NCBI GenBank assembly: GCA_031273515.1
Contig: JAISRU010000254.1
Coordinates: forward strand, 1 to 10,937
DNA length: 10,937 nt
Reading direction: 5' to 3'
Source of the DNA: Bacteroidales bacterium
GTDB taxonomy: Bacteria; Bacteroidota; Bacteroidia; Bacteroidales; WCHB1-69
The notes below the pieces were generated by a model. The model saw only the letters and a list, made by a program, of their open reading frames with translations. It did not search any database and was not told where the DNA came from. The translations under genes and the position numbers were made by a program. Positions 1-6,129 of the stretch are shown here, in pieces. Positions within the stretch are counted from its first letter, which is position 1, and each line of letters starts with the position of its first letter.

Positions 1-11
1 CGTCATTTTTT

Positions 12-67
12 CCTCACCCCGTCCTTCGGACACCCCTCTCCATTTTGGAGATGGGACAAGGGTAAGG
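12..67. repeat. Multi-branched structured intergenic repeat
   Basis: Outer arms CCTCACCC (12-19) and GGGTAAGG (60-67) pair with one mismatch and enclose two further hairpins. The first is GTCC/GGAC with a three-base loop (21-31). The second is TCTCC/GGAGA with a five-base loop (37-51), whose stem extends by CCC/GGG past one mismatch (33-35 with 53-55). The result is a three-way, cloverleaf-like fold. The C-rich then G-rich composition differs sharply from the AT-rich surroundings, as in dispersed palindromic repeats of this phylum. Only one copy is visible here, so its status as a genome repeat is inferred. Confidence 0.55.
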
Positions 68-142
68 ATATTTCCGTATTTGTTGTCCTTCTTATTCTGC
101 TACGTTGTCAGAAAAATAACCAATCTCTTTTATTTAATTTTG

Positions 143-150
143 CAAAGATA
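143..150 (-). promoter_or_regulatory. Candidate -7 promoter element facing out of the left edge
   Basis: The minus strand reads TATCTTTG, the same TAnnTTTG -7 match as upstream of the barrel gene. Transcription would start near 136 and run leftward through the structured repeat at 12-67 toward a gene outside the window. No clear -33 TTG is present at the right spacing, and an AT-rich intergenic region can produce this octamer by chance. Confidence 0.35.
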
Positions 151-435
151 TAATTAATTTTAATAGGACAGACTATTCAGAGCAAAAAAATATACAGATT
201 CATTATTTATCTGTGTTTCAATGCAATTATTTTTCAATAAGGTCTATTTATGGGTCATTTTACCGTATTTTCCTCCCCAAATAAGCATTCCCAAAGCAAA
301 AATCCGACAGGATTTGGAAGGAAATCCGTCTTGAACTGTGATTCTAATGATTTATTTGATGGACTATGATTTTCTTTTTATCTGTATAAATCTGTTTAAT
401 CAGTGTCATATTTCGACTACGCTCAATATAAATCT

Positions 436-522
436 GTAGTGTACCCCTTTTTTTATTCTTTCAAATATTTTATCTGTCAATTTATCTATCACTTGTAAAA
501 TAAGCGACAAATGGTACACTAC
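436..522. repeat. 10-bp inverted-repeat pair bounding an 87-base segment, possible MITE-like remnant
   Basis: GTAGTGTACC at 436-445 is the exact reverse complement of GGTACACTAC at 513-522. The 67 bases between are AT-rich and have no coding potential. Outward from the repeats no convincing target-site duplication is seen, so this could be a miniature inverted-repeat element that has decayed, or chance. No transposase gene is nearby. Confidence 0.3.
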
Positions 523-652
523 CCTTGTATCAACTCGCTAAATATTTTTCATAGCACCTCAAAAAATGAATTAACCAAAAAGGTTTCGGAGAAAGAAACG
601 CAAAATTGTATGAGAAAATCGAGCGATTGAAAGTGTCAAAGTCACGACGCAC

Positions 653-680
653 GTAGAGACGTTGCATACAACGTCTCTAC
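653..680. repeat. REP-like palindrome, copy 1
   Basis: Arms GTAGAGACGTTG (653-664) and CAACGTCTCTAC (669-680) pair perfectly over 12 bases around a CATA loop. It shares the outer nine bases of each arm with the second palindrome 24 bases to the right. It lies downstream of the S41 protease gene. No U-rich tract follows in either direction, so it is not a classical intrinsic terminator, though it could stabilise mRNA 3' ends. Confidence 0.75.
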
Positions 681-704
681 AACGGCAACAGATACGAACG
701 CTAC

Positions 705-736
705 ATGTAGAGACGCAATGCATTGCGTCTCTACAT
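705..736. repeat. REP-like palindrome, copy 2
   Basis: This is a perfect 32-base palindrome. Arms ATGTAGAGACGCAATG (705-720) and CATTGCGTCTCTACAT (721-736) meet without a loop. The outer GTAGAGACG/CGTCTCTAC is identical to copy 1, while the inner stem differs with matched changes on both sides. Paired palindromes of this kind occur as dispersed repeats in Bacteroidota and cyanobacteria; that is general knowledge and was not checked here. Confidence 0.78.
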
Positions 737-780
737 AACAACAATCACAGTCAATCATCTAAATCAGACAAATCAGAGTT

Positions 781-796
781 CAGACAGAAGCGTCTG
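781..796. repeat. Short hairpin downstream of the S41 protease gene
   Basis: CAGAC (781-785) and GTCTG (792-796) form a five-base stem with a six-base loop. It begins 11 bases past the protease stop codon in the direction of transcription. It lacks a T-run, so a terminator role is weakly supported. Confidence 0.3.
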
Positions 797-803
797 CAGG
801 TCA

Positions 804-824
804 TTTTCAATTTTCAATTTTCAA
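804..824. repeat. Three tandem copies of a 7-base unit containing a stop codon
   Basis: The plus strand carries three perfect copies of TTTTCAA (804-810, 811-817, 818-824), or TTGAAAA on the coding strand. The TGA stop of the S41 protease gene (807-809) and its last codons lie within the array. Because the unit is not a multiple of three, losing one copy would remove this stop. Confidence 0.85.
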
Positions 825-2432
825 TTCATTTATTGCTCGTTTAATCATTTCGTCGTCGGCATTGATCACCGAATAGAACGATTTCTCGCCAAACAGATTT
901 CGACCGATATAGGCTTTTGTCCACTTCTTAAATTCTTTCACCGAGTAGGCAGAATTTTCGGGAACAATACCCTGTTCTCTTCCTTTTGACATCATCTCGG
1001 AAATCATAACACTGCTTACTGTGAAACTGTTCAGAAAAGAATGGACGGTCTTATATGTTTTGGTTAAGTAATTTCTGTTTTTATCGACGTATTCCATCGC
1101 ATACGAATAGACAATTCCCTGATTGGCAATCCTGTTGAAATAAATCACACTGTCGGACTTTTCTATCGGAATAAAAATGTCGGGCATAATACCTCCGCCT
1201 CCATAGACCGTCTTCCCGCCGGGAGTAATAAAACGTAACGAATCGGCAAAATGAATGCTGTCTTTGCTGTCCATTTCTCCTCGTTCATAGCGAGTGAGAA
1301 TATCTGCATAATAGTCGTCATTGTTTGTCTTGTCGAACGGACGCTGAATGCATCTGCCCGTAGGAGTGTAATAACGAGCTACCGTGATGAGGACTTCCGA
1401 ACTGTCGCTAAGATAGAATTGTCGTTGTACCAAGCCTTTGCCAAACGATCTTCTTCCTATAACCAATCCTCTGTCGTGATCTTGTATGGCTCCCGCAACA
1501 ATTTCACTCGCCGAAGCAGAATATTCATCGGTCAAGACAACAATCTTTTGCGTATTCTTCTCAAACAGTCCTCCCGATGTGGAATAATATTCCTGTTTCC
1601 CTACCGCTTTTCCATAAGTATAAACAATAAGTTCGTCCTCTGGAAGCAATTCGTCACAAATGGCAATTGCCGCTCCCAGATAACCGCCCGGATTTCCCCT
1701 CAAATCCAAAATCAGTTTATCAACTCCCTGTCGGATAAGTTCCTGTAATGCCGCATGAAATTCGTCTGCGGTGGAAAGCGTGAAATTATCGATATTGATA
1801 TAACCTGTTTTCGGCGCAATTTCGTAATACACCGGAATGCTGTAAACAGGTATCTTATCCCGAACAATCTCAAAAGAAATCAGACCCCGAACGCCTTTGC
1901 GAAGAATGTCAACCTGTACTTTCGTTCCTTTTTTCCCGCGCAAAAGCTGTACAATCGAAGTGTTTTGCATTTTTACGCCTGCAATCAATTCACCGTTCAC
2001 TTTTATAATGCGGTCGCCCGGAAGAATACCCACTTTTTCGGAAGGTCCCCCCGAAGTAACGCTCACCACCCACAATGTGTCCGCATGCATATTGAACTGA
2101 ATGCCAATTCCCTCAAAACCGCCCATCAAAATTGTGTTTGCCTGTTCCGTTTCTTCTTTGGTCATGTAAGAAGAATGAGGATCTAAATTTAACAACATGC
2201 CGCGAATTGCCTCTTCGTCGAGCTGCTTTTGGTTTATGTCTTCAAAATAGTATCGGTTGATAATATCCGACACCTCGCCTGCCTTGTCTTTTCCCGAATG
2301 AATTCTAATCAAAGGAATTTGCTGTCGGAGAGGCACACAATAAATCCCGATAAGAAAACCCACCGAAAAGACTAACGACAAATAAATAGGAAGTCGGATT
2401 TTATAATAAGGATCTTTATTTTCAGTCTGCAT
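807..2432 (-). CDS. S41-family carboxyl-terminal processing protease (CtpA/Prc type)
   Basis: S41 proteases cleave envelope proteins near their C-termini in the periplasm. The product is 541 residues. Residues about 14-33 form an N-terminal membrane anchor or signal anchor. The helical segment with LDPHSSYM (83-90) is the family hallmark ahead of the PDZ domain (about 97-180, with GGFEGIGIQF and the PGDRIIKVNG core). The protease core has LRGNPGG (244-250), the nucleophile in SASASE (Ser307) and SFGKGLVQ supplying Lys332 and Gln336. The Ser-to-Lys spacing of 25 and Lys-to-Gln spacing of 4 match characterised Ctp enzymes, so it should be active. A C-terminal helical extension (about 440-541) follows the core, as in other Bacteroidota members. 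It is the last gene of the operon, 12 bases after its neighbour. Its final codons and TGA stop lie inside a seven-base tandem repeat. ctpA would be a reasonable name, but paralogues exist in this phylum, so no symbol is given. Confidence 0.95.
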   Translation of the reverse strand: MQTENKDPYYKIRLPIYLSLVFSVGFLIGIYCVPLRQQIPLIRIHSGKDKAGEVSDIINRYYFEDINQKQLDEEAIRGMLLNLDPHSSYMTKEETEQANTILMGGFEGIGIQFNMHADTLWVVSVTSGGPSEKVGILPGDRIIKVNGELIAGVKMQNTSIVQLLRGKKGTKVQVDILRKGVRGLISFEIVRDKIPVYSIPVYYEIAPKTGYINIDNFTLSTADEFHAALQELIRQGVDKLILDLRGNPGGYLGAAIAICDELLPEDELIVYTYGKAVGKQEYYSTSGGLFEKNTQKIVVLTDEYSASASEIVAGAIQDHDRGLVIGRRSFGKGLVQRQFYLSDSSEVLITVARYYTPTGRCIQRPFDKTNNDDYYADILTRYERGEMDSKDSIHFADSLRFITPGGKTVYGGGGIMPDIFIPIEKSDSVIYFNRIANQGIVYSYAMEYVDKNRNYLTKTYKTVHSFLNSFTVSSVMISEMMSKGREQGIVPENSAYSVKEFKKWTKAYIGRNLFGEKSFYSVINADDEMIKRAINELKIEN

Positions 2433-2444
2433 AATGTCTTTTGA

Positions 2445-3077
2445 TTATTTAATGAACCCGGGAGGATAATGCAAAAAATCGTCGGTATCTTTCAACAGCA
2501 GTTTTTTATCCTGATATATCAGATACAGACTGTCGTCAATTAACTGTAATGTGATGGCATTGATGTCAATACCATAAACAATCAGTTTGTTTTGCGATTT
2601 ACGATAACCTGCAAAATTGGTGGGATTTTCCCATTGTTCCACCGACATTTCCCCTTTTTGTACCGGCGTTGGTTTGACGCCCGTCAGCGTATCTTTCTTA
2701 CTGACGGCTTCTATCGGAATAACAACCTCTGCAATCTTCACATCGGTTTTTATGGCTATTTCCGATACTTCTTCCAAAGCGGTAACAACAACAGGGGAAA
2801 CAATGCTGTCTTCCGATATTATAGTGGTATCTTTCAGCGTATCCTGTTCCAAAGTCTTTCCTGCTACGATCCGTTTTTCGGCAGACGGTTCGGGAAGACT
2901 GACAAGCATATCTGCCGTATCGTCCATATCGGGAAATACCTCAGAAATTTTAACAATCTTATCTTTTGTGAAATTGGCAATAATGCCAAAATAAGCAATC
3001 AGCATGGTGATAACCGCTCCGGAGAGCATACCCATACCAAAAGCCAAAAGATTTTTCTTTTTTCTTCGACTAAGCAT
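2445..3077 (-). CDS. Uncharacterised single-span membrane protein with a small extracytoplasmic C-terminal domain
   Basis: The product has 210 residues. It starts with a positively charged MLSRRKKKNL followed by one hydrophobic segment (about residues 10-34), predicting an uncleaved anchor with the rest in the periplasm. Residues about 35-140 are a low-complexity linker rich in Val, Glu, Asp, Thr and Ser. Residues about 145-205 look like a compact folded domain: VEQWENPTNFAGYRKSQNKL, then VYGIDINAITLQLIDDSLYL, then a YQDKKLLL strand. I have an impression of similar short domains in Bacteroidales hypothetical proteins, but no named family is recognised. It sits 7 bases after sppA and 12 bases before the S41 protease gene, so it is almost certainly co-transcribed with both. 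A role as an adaptor or substrate-binding partner of one of the proteases is only inference. The ATG at 3075-3077 is the natural start, directly before the basic patch. Confidence 0.85.
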   Translation of the reverse strand: MLSRRKKKNLLAFGMGMLSGAVITMLIAYFGIIANFTKDKIVKISEVFPDMDDTADMLVSLPEPSAEKRIVAGKTLEQDTLKDTTIISEDSIVSPVVVTALEEVSEIAIKTDVKIAEVVIPIEAVSKKDTLTGVKPTPVQKGEMSVEQWENPTNFAGYRKSQNKLIVYGIDINAITLQLIDDSLYLIYQDKKLLLKDTDDFLHYPPGFIK

Positions 3078-3084
3078 TCCGTTA

Positions 3085-4851
3085 TCAGTATATTTCTATC
3101 TTGTAGGGGATACGAGCTTGAACTCCTTTTATTTCCAATGCCGTTTCTACAAAATTAAAATAGGTATACGTCTGATATAAGTTCGATTTTTGCAGCTTGG
3201 ATGAAACACTGTTGTCAAGAAACGTTTCGACAAATTCCTGAAAAAATTCCTTCAAAACAGGATATTCCGAAATGCTATAGTTAGTTATATTCGCCAGTTC
3301 GGCAGCTTTTGCAACAGCTACATCCAATCCTCCGAGCGTATCGACCAAATTCAGCCGTAAAGCATCGACTCCAGACCATACCCGTCCCTGTCCGATAGAA
3401 TCGACAAAGGTTGTTGATAAATTTCTTCCGTCTGCAACCCGTTGTATAAAGGTCGCATAAAAATTTTCCACGTTTTTCTGAAGTACGTTCCGTTCATAAG
3501 CGGTCATTTTGCGGGTAACGGAAATGAGGTCGGCATAAGGATTTGTCGTAACGCGGTCGATGGTAATACCTAACTTGTTAGCCAACAATTTTTCAAAATT
3601 GGGAATTACGCTAAATACGCCTATCGATCCCGTAATTGTAGTCGGTTGCGCAACAATATAACTTCCCGCACAGGCAATGTAATATCCTCCCGAAGCGGCA
3701 TAATCGCTCATGGAGATAACCACAGGTTTTTCCTTGCGCGCCAGATCGACTTCCCTCCATATCGTTTCGGAAGTCAAAGCGCTGCCTCCGCCCGAATTTA
3801 TCCGAAAGACAATGGCTTTTACATTTTCATCTTTTCTTGCCTTTGCCAATTCCTCTGCTGTGGAATAGCCTATGGTTTCTTGACGAGGATCGCCTTCGTC
3901 GTCAAGAATTGACCCCACAGCGTAAATTACGGCTATGTTATCTTTTTTGTAGCCCGACGACGGAATTGTTTTTTTGTAATCCTTTAAAGATACCCGATTG
4001 ACTGCATTCTTCTGATTGATTCCCATTTGCGAACAGAGAAAGGCTTCGTACTGATCTCTGTACAGCAGACTGTCTATAAATCCGTTCTTGACAGCATATT
4101 CATTATCACCAATAAGCAGCAGACTGTCGCAAGCGGTATGAATTTTCTTGACGTCAATCGAACGACTTTTACTGATATTGCCGACAATATGATCCCACAT
4201 GGAGTTCAAGTAAGTCTGCACCTGTTCTTTACTTGCTTCGCTCATTTTGTCAAGCATAAACGGTTCTACGGCGCTTTTATAGGTTCCGTGACGAATAATT
4301 TGCACATCCAGATCAATCTTATCGAGCAATCCTTTGTAGAACATCACTTCCGAAGACAGTCCTTGAAATTCGAGCATTCCCTGCGGATGCAAAAATACTT
4401 TATCGGACGCCGTCGCCAGATAGTATGCTTTCTTACTCAATCCTTCCGAATAAGCATAAACGAATTTTCCTGATGCTTTAAAATCGAGTAAACAATTCCG
4501 AAGTTCTTCCAGAACAGCAAACGATGCGGCAAAATTTGAAATATTCAGACAGATACCTTCTATATTGTCATCTTCTTTGGCATGTTTAATTGCCGCAGCT
4601 AAGGTATTAAGTCCAAGGGTACGATCGTTGTACATCATGGGAAAAGCATATTTCTCAAAAGGATTATCCACGCTTCGTTCCACAATAGCGCCTTTCAATT
4701 CCAACTCCAATACCGACTGAGGTACTATTTTGGGCGTATTATCGCCCGACAATGCGGCTATCCCGACAATTATAAAGATAAATCCTGCTACTATCGGCGT
4801 TAAAATCAAGCCAAGAATGGTAGCCAACAACATTTTAAAAAAATCTTTCAT
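3085..4851 (-). CDS. sppA: Signal peptide peptidase SppA, long (67K-type) form
   Basis: SppA is a membrane-anchored serine protease that degrades cleaved signal peptides and other peptides at the outer face of the inner membrane. The product is 588 residues, the usual length of the tandem-domain form. Residues about 4-35 are a strongly hydrophobic N-terminal anchor. The first domain carries the general-base lysine in GTYKSAVEPF (Lys192) and the second the nucleophile in YAASGGYYIA (Ser387). Their spacing of 195 residues is close to the Lys209/Ser409 pair of the E. coli enzyme. The RINSGGGS loop (residues 350-357) has Gly where many SppA have Pro. GSIGVF and the following IPNFEKLLANKLGI also match the family. 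Both catalytic residues are intact and no frameshift is seen. The start follows the barrel gene by 54 bases, and the stop lies 7 bases before the next gene, so co-transcription is likely. No clear promoter is seen in the 54-base gap. Confidence 0.95.
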   Translation of the reverse strand: MKDFFKMLLATILGLILTPIVAGFIFIIVGIAALSGDNTPKIVPQSVLELELKGAIVERSVDNPFEKYAFPMMYNDRTLGLNTLAAAIKHAKEDDNIEGICLNISNFAASFAVLEELRNCLLDFKASGKFVYAYSEGLSKKAYYLATASDKVFLHPQGMLEFQGLSSEVMFYKGLLDKIDLDVQIIRHGTYKSAVEPFMLDKMSEASKEQVQTYLNSMWDHIVGNISKSRSIDVKKIHTACDSLLLIGDNEYAVKNGFIDSLLYRDQYEAFLCSQMGINQKNAVNRVSLKDYKKTIPSSGYKKDNIAVIYAVGSILDDEGDPRQETIGYSTAEELAKARKDENVKAIVFRINSGGGSALTSETIWREVDLARKEKPVVISMSDYAASGGYYIACAGSYIVAQPTTITGSIGVFSVIPNFEKLLANKLGITIDRVTTNPYADLISVTRKMTAYERNVLQKNVENFYATFIQRVADGRNLSTTFVDSIGQGRVWSGVDALRLNLVDTLGGLDVAVAKAAELANITNYSISEYPVLKEFFQEFVETFLDNSVSSKLQKSNLYQTYTYFNFVETALEIKGVQARIPYKIEIY

Positions 4852-4905
4852 CTATTCTGTTTTTATTTTCGATTATTTAATATTCTATTCTGTAAGATAT
4901 TCAAA

Positions 4906-5628
4906 TTAACGTCGCATTTCCCGTATGTTACTAAAGTTAATGTTCAGACGAAGCGTAACGACATGATGGTTCATCGCTGTAAAGGGAAGAAGAGGGTCGG
5001 TCTTGCCGATATATTCTTCCATTTCAGGATTATAATTGTAGAATGTTCGTATATTAAATCCATAGGTTATCATGGCGGTTACACGTTGCAGACTTTTTGT
5101 ACGATCGGCATATTGGGCAGGAAAAGCAATTCCCACTTCGGGACGGATATAAAAATTGGCATAAGCCGTCGAAACCTCATTTTTGGTGGCATACGCAAAG
5201 TGCATCGCCAAGCCATAGACAAAAGGATTCATATCCAACTTCCCGATGTAACTGCAATGGAAAGTCCCGATCAAATTATGGGTCTGGTATCCGCCGTGAT
5301 CCATTCCCAGTCCGAACTGATAGGTTACGCTTTGTTGCATAAACCGATTCCCAATCCCATAATACTGACTGGCAACATACCCTATTCCTGCCATAGGAAC
5401 AGCGGAAATTGCCTGTTTTAAATTGGCGGAAATGCCTGCGCCAACATGTATCGTCAAGCCCTGCCGAATATAGGAATGTCCTTTGCCTAATGATGAAAAG
5501 GTATTTTTACGTCCGCCTCTGTTGGATTGTCCATACAGATTATTCTCCAAAAAATGAAGTCCCAAAAACACGAATACAAGTATAAACACACCTGTTTTTC
5601 CTTGCTTAAATCTCAGTAAATTTGCCAT
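4906..5628 (-). CDS. Putative outer-membrane beta-barrel protein, function unknown
   Basis: This encodes 240 residues from the ATG at 5626-5628. Residues 1-33 look like a signal peptide: basic MANLLRFKQGK, a hydrophobic core VFILVFVFLGLHFL, then a likely cleavage site near LYGQ. The mature part is rich in Gly and aromatic residues, with alternating strands such as LTIHVGAGI, YQFGLGMDHGG, PFVYGLAMHFAYA and AMITYGFNIRTFYN. It closes with a C-terminal strand HHVVTLRLNINF, as expected for a small outer-membrane barrel of about eight strands. An in-frame ATG 12 codons upstream (5662-5664) would place non-signal-like residues before the signal peptide and abuts a promoter -7 element, so the shorter start is preferred. 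It lies 54 bases ahead of sppA and is probably the first gene of the operon. A PagL-like lipid A deacylase was considered because of FHCSY, but the usual H-x-S-N context and catalytic acid are not evident. The barrel assignment is inference; no function is assigned. Confidence 0.72.
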   Translation of the reverse strand: MANLLRFKQGKTGVFILVFVFLGLHFLENNLYGQSNRGGRKNTFSSLGKGHSYIRQGLTIHVGAGISANLKQAISAVPMAGIGYVASQYYGIGNRFMQQSVTYQFGLGMDHGGYQTHNLIGTFHCSYIGKLDMNPFVYGLAMHFAYATKNEVSTAYANFYIRPEVGIAFPAQYADRTKSLQRVTAMITYGFNIRTFYNYNPEMEEYIGKTDPLLPFTAMNHHVVTLRLNINFSNIREMRR

Positions 5629-5653
5629 ACTGTTTACGATAATAATTACGTGG

Positions 5654-5661
5654 CAAAGATA
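5654..5661 (-). promoter_or_regulatory. Bacteroidota-type -7 promoter element for the barrel-sppA-S41 protease operon
   Basis: On the minus strand the bases read TATCTTTG, an exact match to the TAnnTTTG -7 consensus of the primary sigma factor in this phylum. Initiation about seven bases downstream would give a leader of about 20 bases before the ATG at 5626-5628. It would exclude the upstream in-frame ATG at 5662-5664. No convincing TTG -33 element is seen at the expected distance, so strength is uncertain. It lies between the repeat-rich intergenic region and the barrel gene. Confidence 0.55.
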
Positions 5662-5664
5662 CAA

Positions 5665-6129
5665 AATTTATTCGTTTGATTAGACATTTTTTTTCAATTG
5701 TTTTTTTGCTATCCGCAAGAATAGATTTTCGTCTTATAATATGCTGACAACAAAGAATATAAAACCATAACACAGACTGTCTGATTCGGTGAATTATACC
5801 CGAAAATCAAAGTACAGGGGCGTCTTCAGGGGATTGTCGGAGGATAAAATGGATGAAAAATTGCATCACCACAACCCAAACCGTCTATTTTTTGCACATC
5901 GGAAGTGGACAAGTAAACGAGAGCGCGAAGCGACGCTTTTCTCTTGAACTGTGATTTATCTGCTTAAATGAGGAACAGGATTTTCTCTGTGTAACTCTGT
6001 GTCTTCTCTGTGTAACTCTGTGAAATAAAAAAATCTGTATAAATCTGTTACATCTGTGTTTATCTGTGTGCAAAAATTAATCATCCGAATGGTCATTTTC
6101 ACAATCAATCTTTTCAATTCTCAATTGAA
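5665..6129. other. Repeat-rich intergenic region between sprA and the barrel gene
   Basis: No convincing gene is present. From the right it holds an inverted repeat TTCAATT/AATTGAA with a three-base loop (6113-6129) touching the sprA stop, and GGTCATTTTCA (6091-6101), which also occurs at the end of the S41 protease gene. Next come TCTGT-rich repeats (about 5981-6070), a 15-base block shared with the left intergenic region (5942-5956) and AT-rich sequence leading to the operon promoter. A 62-codon frame at 5885-6073 on the minus strand consists of translated repeat and is not accepted. Confidence 0.65.
5983..6022. repeat. Two tandem copies of a 19-base unit, period 21
   Basis: TTCTCTGTGTAACTCTGTG occurs at 5983-6001 and again exactly at 6004-6022, separated by TC. 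Further TCTGT-rich degenerate units continue to about 6070. The reverse strand of this kind of repeat often yields spurious small ORFs with HRVTQR-like peptides. Confidence 0.8.

Larger units (their letters stand above)
1..806. other. Repeat-rich intergenic region without a convincing gene
   Basis: No long or family-like reading frame is seen on either strand. The region holds the structured repeat, the outward -7 element, the 10-bp inverted-repeat pair and the two palindromes. It also holds a small inverted repeat at 301-314 (AATCC/GGATT) and AT-rich remnants such as ATCTGTATAAATCTGTT (380-396). Small frames around 662-989 run through the palindromes or antisense to the protease gene. No tRNA-like cloverleaf or rRNA sequence was recognised. 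Confidence 0.7.

Noticed and set aside
653..736. Palindromes as intrinsic terminators of the operon
   Set aside because: Neither is followed by a T-run on the minus strand, and two near-identical copies with covarying stems fit a REP-like repeat better.
653..736. CRISPR repeats
   Set aside because: There are only two copies, each a full palindrome with different centres, no regular spacer series and no cas genes.
662..989. Overlapping small plus-strand frames of 60 and 88 codons
   Set aside because: They run through the palindromes and then antisense into the S41 protease gene, with no family resemblance.
1251..2186. Plus-strand frames of 165 and 143 codons
   Set aside because: They lie antisense to the well-supported S41 protease gene and look like frame shadows.
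2592..3158. 188-codon plus-strand frame
   Set aside because: It is antisense to the 210-residue membrane protein gene, and its aromatic- and Arg-rich composition fits a shadow frame. The minus-strand gene has a coherent anchor, linker and domain layout.
4852..4905. Separate promoter for sppA
   Set aside because: The gap contains TATCTTAC on the minus strand, but the TTTG end of the -7 consensus is missing and the gap is short, so co-transcription is simpler.
4906..5628. PagL-like lipid A deacylase assignment for the small barrel
   Set aside because: Only a vague FHCSY resemblance is present; the catalytic His-x-Ser-Asn context and acidic residue could not be placed, so it was left as a barrel of unknown function.
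5885..6073. 62-codon minus-strand frame with HRVTQR repeats
   Set aside because: It is a translation of the tandem TCTGTGTAACTCTGTG repeat and flanking dispersed repeats; it has no protein-like composition and no promoter or neighbour context.
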